Shown piece after piece: positions 8,711 through 16,735 of a DNA stretch of 64,000 nt. This stretch comes from an uncultured Marinobacter sp. (GTDB lineage Bacteria > Pseudomonadota > Gammaproteobacteria > Pseudomonadales > Oleiphilaceae): NCBI RefSeq assembly GCF_913055835.1, contig NZ_CAJXKQ010000004.1, positions 1 through 64,000 of the forward strand, in the 5' to 3' direction. How positions within the stretch are numbered: the stretch's first letter is position 1; each line of letters starts with the position of its first letter. Below the pieces are notes generated by a model. It worked only from the letters and a program-made list of their open reading frames with translations. It searched no databases and was not told the origin of the DNA. The translations under genes were made by a program, and so were the position numbers.

Positions 8711-9097
8711 ATGAAGGGCACCAAGCTGGCTTTATTGATTGCAGCGATCCTGATTATGTTGGCGGCGATGACACGGCAAGACCCGGTTGCTTCGGAAAGC
8801 TGGGCCACGACCCAGGTGGTACCTCTGGTATTTGCCGAAAAGCGCGGCGCCGATCAGTGGCCAACCTCGCTTAAAGAACGGTTTCTGAACGACCCGGAGA
8901 ACCAGATCAGGATGAGTCAGCCCGACAGTATTCTGCGTAACGAACGTGGTCCCGGCGAGTGGCTGCCGACATCCGGTCAATGCGATTATATGGGTAGGTT
9001 TATGGCGGTGATGGAGCGCTACCAGCTCCACCACCAGGAGCCCCAATGGCGGGACTGGCAGACGAAACGGCAGCGCTGCTATACCCAGTTCCAGTAA
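8711..9097 (+). CDS. hypothetical single-pass membrane or exported protein
   Basis: 128 residues from the ATG at 8711, preceded by AAGGTGGGTC, a good ribosome-binding site. The frame is open further upstream to 8579 but that part is arginine/cysteine-rich and unlikely to be coding. Residues 4-20 (LALLIAAILIMLAAM) are a signal anchor or signal peptide. The rest is a charged domain with many tryptophans and glutamines and two cysteines (SGQCDYMGRF, RQRCYTQ) that could form a disulfide outside the cytoplasm. I do not recognise the family. Confidence 0.6.
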   Translation: MKGTKLALLIAAILIMLAAMTRQDPVASESWATTQVVPLVFAEKRGADQWPTSLKERFLNDPENQIRMSQPDSILRNERGPGEWLPTSGQCDYMGRFMAVMERYQLHHQEPQWRDWQTKRQRCYTQFQ

Positions 9098-9126
9098 AAG
9101 CAGCCTGACGTTCCGCAAAGGGGCGC

Positions 9127-9414
9127 CTAGCGTTTATCGTCCGGCCCGACCAGGTCAGACAACTGCTTGCGAATGGAATCAATGTTGTCCTCGCCGCTCT
9201 GCTTGAGTTCATCCAGCTTTTTGCGGCCATCAGAGATTTTATCTTCGACCGAACGCAACGCATCCGACGCGCTCTGCTGGATATCGGCGCTGGCCTTCTC
9301 GTTCTCGGCCTCCGCTTCCTTGGCTTTGGCGTTGGCTTTCAGGGAATCGGCCTGCTTTTCCCATTCTTCCAGCTGCGTTTCAGCCTTTTTGATCAGTTCG
9401 TCTTTCAGTGACAT
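9127..9414 (-). CDS. small coiled-coil protein
   Basis: 95 residues from the ATG at 9414, preceded by GGAGGG with good spacing. It begins MSLKDELIKKAETQLEEW and is composed almost entirely of Lys/Glu/Ala/Asp heptads, predicting one long amphipathic helix or coiled coil. There is no cysteine, no signal peptide and no membrane segment. Small proteins of this kind are common next to unrelated genes in marine gammaproteobacteria. The function is unknown; a stress- or membrane-associated structural role is only a guess. It is transcribed convergently with the preceding small exported protein. The 9415-9583 gap upstream holds nothing I can support. Confidence 0.7.
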   Translation of the reverse strand: MSLKDELIKKAETQLEEWEKQADSLKANAKAKEAEAENEKASADIQQSASDALRSVEDKISDGRKKLDELKQSGEDNIDSIRKQLSDLVGPDDKR

Positions 9415-9583
9415 AAATGCCCTCCATGAAGGAGTTAATGAATTACTCACAACTCCGTACTTGGGCGGGCAATCCGAAAATACAACCCACACCGCCGTTT
9501 CAAATCAGAGTCAGCGTCCATCAATTGGGAAAACCACGAGCCGTTCACATCGGCCCGCCGACTCTGATCGATCAGGATGAGTT

Positions 9584-9970
9584 TCAGGTAGCCGCGTAAG
9601 CCACGATCTCTACCAGCATTTCTTCACGCGCGAATCCTGAAACGATGATCGCAGCCCGATTCGGGTAGGGTTCCGCCACATACTCCGCATAGACCTTGTT
9701 GACCGCGGCAAGATGGGTCCTGTCGGTCACGTAGATAAGCGCCTGTGTGAGGCTTGCCATGCCGCCCCCCGCACACTCCAGGGTGTGTTTGAGGTTTTCC
9801 ATGGTTTGCCGGGCCTGGGATTCAATTCCGCCGGCAACCACCTGGCCGCTGGCGTCGATCGGGATCTGGGCGGTAAAGAGAATGCCATTGGCGCTCACGG
9901 CCCATTCAAGGGGAGCCTTGGAGCGCGGCAGTTGGGTGGTAATGGGGGTAATCTCGGGCGTTGCGGTCAT
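9584..9970 (-). CDS. RidA family enamine/imine deaminase
   Basis: 128 residues from the ATG at 9970. RidA/YjgF proteins hydrolyse reactive 2-aminoacrylate-type enamines and imines released by PLP enzymes or amine oxidases. The usual order is present: AVSANGILFTAQIPID, then an ARQTMENLKHTLECAGG helix, then ALIYVTD and YPNRAAIIVSGF. The arginine that binds the carboxylate in classical RidA would be in the YPxRxA region and appears as PNRAAI. It is the last gene of the six-gene minus-strand cluster and follows the 255-residue gene by 28 bases. In that context it probably removes an imine intermediate made during breakdown of the imported nitrogen compound (inference). Confidence 0.85.
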   Translation of the reverse strand: MTATPEITPITTQLPRSKAPLEWAVSANGILFTAQIPIDASGQVVAGGIESQARQTMENLKHTLECAGGGMASLTQALIYVTDRTHLAAVNKVYAEYVAEPYPNRAAIIVSGFAREEMLVEIVAYAAT

Positions 9971-9998
9971 GATGGTTTCCCTGTTCGGTCGTAATCGA

Positions 9999-10766
9999 TC
10001 AGTCGTTATCGCTGGTGCCTGCGCCAGCTCCGCTCCGGGAGGCATCGGTTGCCTCAACCAGAAGCCGGTCGGCCAGGGATTTCAGGTTGTGCCAGAGCTC
10101 GTCATCCACATCCATGCCCTCCACCAGCGCCCTGTCTCTCTGCCTTTCCAGATCCTCTTCGGTCTGGCGCATAAGATTGGTGAGCTCGTACTCCGAACGC
10201 AGGCTCGGCAGTAAATCAACATGGTTGGCCATGATCAGCGTAATGCCATCGTTTTTCTCGGTGTCATCCGGCGTATTTTCCAGACTGTACAGACAGATCT
10301 CGGGAACCGGATGCCCCGCCTTGAACCCCACCACCAGTTCGGTCAGCGGGTCATGGGCATTGCGCCAGAAAGCCGTGACATTCATTCCCCGACGGGCAAG
10401 CCGGGAAAGATAGCCGATTATCAGGATGCGATTGTGGCAATGGCGAATCTTGGTGACCGACAACCCTCGCCCCCTTGCTCTGGCATAGCCCAGTTCCACC
10501 GCCAGGCTCGCGTTGCCCAGGATGCTGTGGTTGTGGGCATCGAGAACGCTGAAATCCTCATCCTGATAGACCAGGGTTGGCGACTCGCTATGATCCTCTG
10601 CCAAAAGAAACCTCAGGCCTTTCTTGAGTGCTTCGACGCCCCCCAGGCCGTGGGCTTCCATCCAGGCAACCATTTCAGCCGCATCAATGGCATCACCCTC
10701 GGCAAAGCCGATCCCGATAAACGCTTTCCTGCCGATACCCTGAAGTTCATTGAAAGACACTTTCAT
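9999..10766 (-). CDS. conserved protein of unknown function, possibly DUF3726-like
   Basis: 255 residues. The start overlaps the stop of the 576-residue gene upstream (ATGA), so the two are translationally coupled. The N-terminus (VSFNELQGIGRKAFIGIGF ... WMEAHGLGGVEAL) resembles what I recall of DUF3726 proteins, which also begin with a VS-N-E start and contain W-L-A-A-H/R-G-L. It also faintly recalls the N-terminal helix of the malate/ureidoglycolate dehydrogenase family. The C-terminal 50 residues are acidic and helical. There is no signal peptide, membrane segment or recognised catalytic motif. Context suggests a role in catabolism of the BCCT substrate. The DUF assignment is tentative. 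Confidence 0.6.
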   Translation of the reverse strand: MKVSFNELQGIGRKAFIGIGFAEGDAIDAAEMVAWMEAHGLGGVEALKKGLRFLLAEDHSESPTLVYQDEDFSVLDAHNHSILGNASLAVELGYARARGRGLSVTKIRHCHNRILIIGYLSRLARRGMNVTAFWRNAHDPLTELVVGFKAGHPVPEICLYSLENTPDDTEKNDGITLIMANHVDLLPSLRSEYELTNLMRQTEEDLERQRDRALVEGMDVDDELWHNLKSLADRLLVEATDASRSGAGAGTSDND

Positions 10767-12493
10767 GACAGATTCAGCTCCGGTTCCACGGGAAAGCTCC
10801 AGTCGTCCAGCTCCGCCAGACGCGCCTTGTCGGTACCGTGGTCACTGAAGAGTTCACAGAACAGGGGCGCCCCCTGAAACATCGTAACCCTTACCCAGCG
10901 GTCAGACTTGGGGTCAAATCGGCTGGCACCGAAGAACGAGAGCTTGGTTCTCAGCAAGTGCATGGGCTTCATATCCCGGTGCCAGAGATTGGCCTGGATT
11001 TCTCCATAGGGCGTGGCGGCCATGGTCTGGATCCGCCGCACGCATTCCTTTTGCCGGGGATGGGCCATCAGAAACTCCACTACCGAACCCCGCGGGCTCC
11101 GGTCCAGAAACGCGTCCAGTAACTGGTGTGTCCGGTGAATCCTCGGTCCGATGGCCAGGGGCATCTCTTTTTCCGAGCCGGGCTCAAGGGCGCGCACCCC
11201 CAGCCTGGGCTCCTCTTTCTCCGCAGAGCGATACCAGAACCAGTGCTGGTGATCGGGGTTCTTGGGGTCGTATTCCAGCGCCCAGGCGAACCGGGTCTCA
11301 ATATCCTGCTTCAAAGTTGCCGCCCGCATTTCCGGCTGGAGCTCGAGGATTTCCTCACAGCCGAGCTCATCCTCCACCGAATCGATCAGCTCCGGATACA
11401 GCTCAATCAGCAGGGTATTGATCAGTTCCTGGGCTTCCAGCGAGCATTGCCCCTCTGCCCAACCCAACAAATCGTTCCAGAGGGTCGACGTGGCCGGCGT
11501 TCTCTCCAGCCAGCCAATCACCGCGTCAATGGAAACCACGGTGGCTTCATTACGCCGGGTCTGCTCGGCGTCCTCCGTGACCGTTTCAGCGAAGTGCTGA
11601 CGGGCACGTTTCAGCAATGCCAATAACTCGCGGCGGCTGGCGTCATCAGGAACCTGCTGGCGGGCATAGGCCAGTGCCCGCTCGCGGCAGTAGACCCATT
11701 GCTGGATAAGCTGGGGATGATTGATTAGAAACGGTGCCATGCCCAGTCCAGTGGAATTACCGATTCCGAGGTAACGCTGCAAGGCGGGATGAAGCCCAAC
11801 GGCCCGCTCCGGCGAGCGATTCCTGGCCAGGTGCTCCACCTGCTGTACCGAGAAGTGGCGCAAAAGGTAGACCGCAAACATCTGTGCCGAGAACGGCCGG
11901 TTGAAATCCGGGTTGTTCTGCAGGCGCGCGTAATCCGCGATTCCGAACTTGCCGTTGCCGTAAACCGCTGTGGTGCGGTACAGATAACCGACCTTTGTGA
12001 GCCAGGCGGGGTCCGGTTGTTTGCCGTCCGCCAGCGCGTCCACAAAATGCGCGAAGTTCCGCAGGCTTTTGTTGGCGCGAGACAACACCAGCAACCTTGG
12101 GTGTTGGCGGCCGGCCTCCTGTAGCGGCACATTTGCCGCCATCTGTTCAAGCAGGCTGTCCTCAACCTCTCCCTCTACCAGGGCGAAGGTGACATCCCAC
12201 GCCTCGGCGATCACCCGGTCTGACCGGCGTTCAGGGTCCAGGTGCTGGGAGAACACCACACCGTGATAGATGTGGTGCGGCGTATTCAGGCGATAGATCA
12301 CAACCCCGTGACCGTCGACATCGAGGTCGAATCGTGCCGTGGTCACCGTCCAGTCCTCCCGGGCCATCTGGCGCACCAGGCTGCGGCAAAAGCTCAGACG
12401 ACTGGCGTGGAGGCTACCCAGCCGAACCAGGTTCATCACCTGGTTGGCTGGTCGAAGCTGAAGCTCCGGCTGCGCATCTAATGGAGTTGCCAT
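10763..12493 (-). CDS. large conserved hypothetical protein of the BCCT/M19 cluster
   Basis: 576 residues, soluble, with no signal peptide or membrane segment. It starts 3 bases after the BCCT stop and ends in a 4-base overlap with the next gene, so it belongs to the operon. The N-terminus contains NLVRLGSLHASRLSF. Later stretches such as LYRTTAVYGNGKFGIADY, WYRSAEKEEPRLGVRALEPG and ETRFAWALEYDPKNPDHQHWFWY are rich in aromatic residues, His and Arg, as expected for an enzyme. I recognise no cofactor-binding or catalytic motif and no family. Its size and tight coupling make it a candidate for the missing substrate-attacking enzyme of the pathway, but nothing in the sequence proves this. Confidence 0.7.
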   Translation of the reverse strand: MATPLDAQPELQLRPANQVMNLVRLGSLHASRLSFCRSLVRQMAREDWTVTTARFDLDVDGHGVVIYRLNTPHHIYHGVVFSQHLDPERRSDRVIAEAWDVTFALVEGEVEDSLLEQMAANVPLQEAGRQHPRLLVLSRANKSLRNFAHFVDALADGKQPDPAWLTKVGYLYRTTAVYGNGKFGIADYARLQNNPDFNRPFSAQMFAVYLLRHFSVQQVEHLARNRSPERAVGLHPALQRYLGIGNSTGLGMAPFLINHPQLIQQWVYCRERALAYARQQVPDDASRRELLALLKRARQHFAETVTEDAEQTRRNEATVVSIDAVIGWLERTPATSTLWNDLLGWAEGQCSLEAQELINTLLIELYPELIDSVEDELGCEEILELQPEMRAATLKQDIETRFAWALEYDPKNPDHQHWFWYRSAEKEEPRLGVRALEPGSEKEMPLAIGPRIHRTHQLLDAFLDRSPRGSVVEFLMAHPRQKECVRRIQTMAATPYGEIQANLWHRDMKPMHLLRTKLSFFGASRFDPKSDRWVRVTMFQGAPLFCELFSDHGTDKARLAELDDWSFPVEPELNLS

Positions 12494-12496
12494 GTT

Positions 12497-14116
12497 TCAG
12501 ACTCCTGAGTTCTCGGACGAACCCGTCGTCGCCACGACCAGCGCCACTTCACCCTTGGGCGCAACAATGCCCTGCTCGCGGGCCATGGCGTAGGCCGATT
12601 TGGGGCCGATATAGAGTGACGGCAGCAGGATCAACGAGACCGGGATGGCCGTAATCACAATGAACTGCTGCAGTGCACTGATCTGCCCCGCCCCCATGTA
12701 CAGCAGCACTGCCGCCATCAACGCCATGGCGACGCCCCAGAAGGCACGCACGATTGGCTCGGGCTCATCATGGCCGGCACTCACCACGGCGATGGCGTAG
12801 CTCATGGAATCGCCGGTGGTAGCCACAAAGATAGTTGTCAGCAGCAGAATCGCCAGAGCCATCATGGCCCCGCCCGGCAGAGCTTCGGCGATGGTCAGTG
12901 TGGCAACATCAAACTGGAAGTTGTTGAGGGCCTCGGTCAGATCGATCGCTCCGGTGATCTGGTAGAAAATCCCGGAACCACCAAGCAGAGTGAACCAGAT
13001 GGTGGTGGCAACCGGCGCCATAACGCCAACCGCGAGAATCATTTGCCGGATGGTGCGTCCCCGGGAGATCCGGGCGACAAAGATGGCCATCAAGGGTCCG
13101 TACCCGAGGAACCAGGCAAAGAAAAACACCGTCCACCACTGCATCCACCAGCCTTCAGCCGTTCCCGAGGTCACTGTGGCCATGGCAAAGAAAGAACTGA
13201 TGTATTCGCCAAAGCCCTGGGTGTAGGCGTTGGTCAGAAACAGGGTAGGGCCGAAGATGAAGATAACGGCGGCAATCGCCAGGGCCAGAAACACATTGAA
13301 GCGGCTGAGCATCTGGATACCCCGGTGAATACCGGTCATGGCCGAGGTCACATACACAGCCGCAAGTACGCCCAGAATGATCAGCTGGGTGCCATAACCT
13401 TCGGCAAAGCCAAAAAGCTCATGCAGACCAAAGCTCACCTGGGTCGCAAGAAAGCCGATCGGCCCCACGGTACCGGCAACCACCGCAATCACGCAGGCGG
13501 CGTCCACACAGCCGCCCAGCCAGCCTTTCATCACCCGATCACCAAACACCGGATACAGCAGGGTGCGCGGTTGCAGAGGCTGGCCCTTCACGTAATGGGC
13601 ATGGGCCAGAACAATGGCAGACAAAGTGCCGAGAATGGCCCAGGCCAGAAAGCCCCAGTGCATGAAGGACTGGGCCAGCGCCGGCGCCACCGCCTCTGCG
13701 GTGCCCGCCTCCGTGTCGAATACCGGAGGCGTGACAACAAAGTGGTACACCGGCTCGCCTGCGGCGAAGAAAACGCCACCGCCTGCAAGCAGGGTACACA
13801 TGATAATGGACAACCATTTGAACGTACTGAGCTCAGGCGTATCGAGGTTGCCCACTTTGGCACTGCCTGCCGGCGAGATCGCCACCCCCATCGCGATCAA
13901 GAAGGTGAGCAGCAACAGGAGCTGGAAGTATGAGCCAAGATACTTGGCGGTCCAGGCGAAGCCGTCGCTGATCAGCCCGGCCGTCCACTGAATGTCGTAC
14001 AGGGAAAGGCCGAGAAAGAGCAGGATAAAGCCTACGCTGAGACCCAGAACAATCGGATCGCCGAAGCGCTTGATGCCCGTTTCCGGGATAGCTACAGAGC
14101 TGGCTGAGTTTGTCAT
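12497..14116 (-). CDS. BCCT family secondary transporter
   Basis: 539 residues with about 12 membrane segments. This is the betaine/carnitine/choline transporter family, inner-membrane carriers driven by Na+, H+ or antiport. Family signatures include QSFMHWGFLAWAI, TAEGWWMQWWTVFFFAWFLGYGP followed by ARISRGRTIRQMI, and the long WT-F-AW helix. In BetP-type members the substrate aromatic box lies in AWWISW. Here it reads AWFLGY (roughly residues 335-340), so two of its three tryptophans are replaced. The substrate may therefore not be glycine betaine itself. It has no long C-terminal osmosensory tail, which argues for nutrient uptake over osmoregulation. It lies between the M19 homologue and the 576-residue gene. 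Confidence 0.9.
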   Translation of the reverse strand: MTNSASSVAIPETGIKRFGDPIVLGLSVGFILLFLGLSLYDIQWTAGLISDGFAWTAKYLGSYFQLLLLLTFLIAMGVAISPAGSAKVGNLDTPELSTFKWLSIIMCTLLAGGGVFFAAGEPVYHFVVTPPVFDTEAGTAEAVAPALAQSFMHWGFLAWAILGTLSAIVLAHAHYVKGQPLQPRTLLYPVFGDRVMKGWLGGCVDAACVIAVVAGTVGPIGFLATQVSFGLHELFGFAEGYGTQLIILGVLAAVYVTSAMTGIHRGIQMLSRFNVFLALAIAAVIFIFGPTLFLTNAYTQGFGEYISSFFAMATVTSGTAEGWWMQWWTVFFFAWFLGYGPLMAIFVARISRGRTIRQMILAVGVMAPVATTIWFTLLGGSGIFYQITGAIDLTEALNNFQFDVATLTIAEALPGGAMMALAILLLTTIFVATTGDSMSYAIAVVSAGHDEPEPIVRAFWGVAMALMAAVLLYMGAGQISALQQFIVITAIPVSLILLPSLYIGPKSAYAMAREQGIVAPKGEVALVVATTGSSENSGV

Positions 14117-14153
14117 TGCGATTACCTGTTGTTGTTTTTGGAACAGTGTGTAA

Positions 14154-15155
14154 TCAGAACGCGGCGTTTACAGCGGGCCGCGTACCCTCGGTTAACTGCC
14201 TGAGCCAGTTTCGGCCCATGATCTTTTCAATTTCCTCGTGGTTGAATCCCTTCTGTCGGAGACCTTCCACGATATTCGGAAAGTGACGGTTGTCGCTGAA
14301 CCAGGCCAGTGGCGAGGGCCAGCCTGCGTTAGCGGCACTGCCCTCGCCGTAGTCCATGGCCTTGCTCCAGCGCCCGTTACGCATCCATGTCAGTACCGAC
14401 TCCGGCTGTCCCTGGCACAGGTCCGTCCCCATGCCGATGTGATCAATCCCCATCAGTTCGGCGGTATCGGCCACCATGCCGCAGAATTCGTCCAGAGTGC
14501 AGTCCGGACCGTTCTTGAGGTGGAACGGGTACACTGAAAATCCGAGTATGCCGCCGCTTTGCGCGATGGCACGCAACACCGTATCGGATTTATTGCGCTT
14601 GGCTGGGTGGAAGCTGGCCGGATTGGCATGGGAGATGATGACCGGCCGCTCTGACAGCTCGATAGCCTCCAGTGTCGACCGCTCGGCACTGTGAGACATG
14701 TCAATCAGCATACCCACCCGGTTCATCTCGCGGATTGCCTGCCTGCCAAACCGGGTAATGCCGCTGTCTTCCGCTTCGTAGCAGCCACAGGCCAGCAGAC
14801 TCTGGTTGTTGTAGGTCAGTTGCATGATCAGCAAGCCCAACCGGCGCATGATGGCCACCAGGTCGATATCGTCCTCAATGGGCGAACAGTTCTGGGCCCC
14901 GAAGAAAATACCGACCCGGTTCGTTTCCCTGGCCAGTTCGATATCGCTGGCCTCAAGCACCGGCATGATCAGATCGGAATGTTCCTCGAAGCGGCGCTGC
15001 CACTCGCCGAACCGCAGCAGGGTTTCACGGCAATTCTCGTGATAGACAAGCGTGGCGTGCACCGCGTCCACACCGCCTTCCCGCATTTGCTCAAAAATGG
15101 CTCGCGACCAGTTGGAATACTGAAGGCCATCAATGGTAAGCACAGACTTTGACAT
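14154..15155 (-). CDS. peptidase M19 (renal dipeptidase) homologue with altered metal site
   Basis: 333 residues from the ATG at 15155 (begins MSKSVLTIDGLQ). The fold signatures of M19 are clear: REMNRVGMLIDMSHSAE, RPVIISHANPASFH and GIDHIGMGTDLCQG, which supply the two later histidines and the aspartate. The N-terminal DGHND motif is instead DGLQYSN, and the bridging-glutamate segment reads FGAQNCSP instead of the usual IEGG. Three of the expected zinc ligands thus appear to be missing or moved. Related M19 homologues accompany glycine-betaine/dimethylglycine catabolic genes in pseudomonads (from memory). It lies 12 bases downstream of the aldehyde dehydrogenase gene and 38 bases upstream of the BCCT gene. 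It may be a lyase or hydrolase on a small amine, or a one-metal enzyme. Confidence 0.85.
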   Translation of the reverse strand: MSKSVLTIDGLQYSNWSRAIFEQMREGGVDAVHATLVYHENCRETLLRFGEWQRRFEEHSDLIMPVLEASDIELARETNRVGIFFGAQNCSPIEDDIDLVAIMRRLGLLIMQLTYNNQSLLACGCYEAEDSGITRFGRQAIREMNRVGMLIDMSHSAERSTLEAIELSERPVIISHANPASFHPAKRNKSDTVLRAIAQSGGILGFSVYPFHLKNGPDCTLDEFCGMVADTAELMGIDHIGMGTDLCQGQPESVLTWMRNGRWSKAMDYGEGSAANAGWPSPLAWFSDNRHFPNIVEGLRQKGFNHEEIEKIMGRNWLRQLTEGTRPAVNAAF

Positions 15156-15166
15156 GGTGGCAGACC

Positions 15167-16609
15167 TCAGGCCTTGGTGTAACAGGTTTTGATCACCGTA
15201 TAGAACTCCCGCGCATACTGGCCCTGCTCCCGAGGCCCGAAGGAGGAGTCTTTTCTGCCACCGAACGGCACGTGGTAATCGGTGCCAGCGGTCGCCAGGT
15301 TCACCATCACGCAACCGGTCTCGGCCCGGGCCTTGAAATCGGAGGCACGTTGCAGGGAACGGGTGATCAAACCGGCGGTCAGGCCGTAATTGGTGTCGTT
15401 CAGCGTCGCCAGGGCGGTTTCATAATCCGGCACACGAATCACACAGGCCACGGGGCCAAACACTTCGTCGCGGTTGATGCTCATATCGTTGGTGGTATTG
15501 GTGAACAGCACCGGCTGCATGTAGTAACCGTCTGTACCCGCACTCACATGGTCGCCACCGAAGGCCATGGTGGCACCCTCCTCGAGGGCAACGCTCACCC
15601 AGCGTTGATTGGCCTCAAGCTGGCTTTTGCTGGCAATGGGGCCGATCGCGGTATTCTCGGACAGCGCCGGGCCAACCTTTGCACCGGCCAACTTCGCGGT
15701 CAGTTTGTCCACGAACTGGTCATGCACGGAATCCACAACGATCAATCTCGACGATGCCGTACACTTCTGCCCGGAGCCGGAATAGGCACCGGCAAACGCC
15801 GCTTCAACCGCCAGATCCAGATCAGCATCGTCGAGCACAATCAGGGCATTCTTCGAACCCATTTCCAGCTGGCATTTCACCAGGTTGGCTGCGGTGGCCG
15901 AGGCCACCCGCCGACCCACATCCAGAGAGCCGGTGAAGGTAATGGCCTGGACATCCGGACTGGTGATCAGGGCCTCGCCGGCCTCACGACCACTGCCGGT
16001 CACCAGATTGAAGGTGCCGGCGGGCAGGCTCTGGCGGCTGATGATTTCGGTCAGTGCCCAGGCACTGGCGGGCACCAAGTTTGCCGGTTTGAACACCACC
16101 GCGTTACCGAAGGCCAGAGCCGGAGCAATTTTCCAGACGGCGGTCGCCATCGGGAAGTTCCAGGGACTGATTACGCCAACCACGCCGAGCGGCTCACGGC
16201 GGGTCTCTATCTCAACACCGGGTCGCACAGACGCAACCCGATCATCGATCTGGCGAAGCACTTCTGCCGCGTAATACTGGAAGAACTGACCGGAGCGATA
16301 CACCTCACCCTTGCCTTCTGCCAGGGGCTTGCCCTCTTCCCTGGACAGAAGCTCACCGAGCTCATCCTTGCGGGCGATCAATTCATTGCCAATCGCCATC
16401 AACACGCTGTAGCGGGTCTCAAGACCGGTTTCTGCCCAGAGTTTCTGGCCGGCCTGTGCGGCACGGATGGCCTGCTTTACCTGCTCGGCACTGGCCTGGT
16501 CGTAGTGGCCGATAATGTCGCTGAGGTCGGAAGGGTTCTGATTGGGCTGGGCGTCATGGGCGCCTGCAACCCACTCGCCGCCGATGTAGAGTGCGTGTGA
16601 CTTTGGCAT
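15167..16609 (-). CDS. NAD(P)-dependent aldehyde dehydrogenase
   Basis: 480 residues, the standard ALDH length. The catalytic glutamate is in CQLEMGSKN (about residue 252) and the nucleophilic cysteine in GQKCTASSR (about residue 287). The ISPWNFP and FTGS motifs of the dinucleotide fold are present. The overall look resembles alpha-ketoglutarate semialdehyde/2,5-dioxovalerate dehydrogenases more than betaine-aldehyde dehydrogenases, but the substrate cannot be read from sequence. It is the first gene of the minus-strand cluster. AAGGAGG lies 6 bases before the ATG. It is divergent from the LysR regulator, which probably controls it. It likely oxidises a semialdehyde from the BCCT-imported compound (inference). 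Confidence 0.9.
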   Translation of the reverse strand: MPKSHALYIGGEWVAGAHDAQPNQNPSDLSDIIGHYDQASAEQVKQAIRAAQAGQKLWAETGLETRYSVLMAIGNELIARKDELGELLSREEGKPLAEGKGEVYRSGQFFQYYAAEVLRQIDDRVASVRPGVEIETRREPLGVVGVISPWNFPMATAVWKIAPALAFGNAVVFKPANLVPASAWALTEIISRQSLPAGTFNLVTGSGREAGEALITSPDVQAITFTGSLDVGRRVASATAANLVKCQLEMGSKNALIVLDDADLDLAVEAAFAGAYSGSGQKCTASSRLIVVDSVHDQFVDKLTAKLAGAKVGPALSENTAIGPIASKSQLEANQRWVSVALEEGATMAFGGDHVSAGTDGYYMQPVLFTNTTNDMSINRDEVFGPVACVIRVPDYETALATLNDTNYGLTAGLITRSLQRASDFKARAETGCVMVNLATAGTDYHVPFGGRKDSSFGPREQGQYAREFYTVIKTCYTKA

Positions 16610-16695
16610 GGGATCCTCCTTAGATGATCCCCAAAGACTAGACGCCTCATCCCAATAAAGATAATCAAAAATATCGTGTTTTTAGTAAGTTTTTC

Positions 16696-16714
16696 TTATA
16701 CCTTGGCGGGATAA
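16696..16714. promoter_or_regulatory. candidate LysR-type regulator operator (T-N11-A)
   Basis: TTAT, 11 bases, ATAA: a perfect inverted repeat of LTTR type in the 126-bp divergent gap between the aldehyde dehydrogenase and LysR genes, 22 bases before the LysR ATG. The gap is otherwise A/T-rich, with a TTTTTAGTAAGTTTTT run that may hold the promoters. Autoregulation plus activation of the catabolic operon is the usual pattern (inference). Confidence 0.55.
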
Positions 16715-16735
16715 ACAGGTTAAGTCAGGTGCCAC

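Noticed and set aside
12770..13933. 387-codon open frame on the + strand
   Set aside because: Antisense to the BCCT gene; composition is Gly/His/Gln-rich low-complexity typical of shadow frames.
15149..16600. 483-codon open frame on the + strand
   Set aside because: Exact shadow of the aldehyde dehydrogenase gene; no motif.
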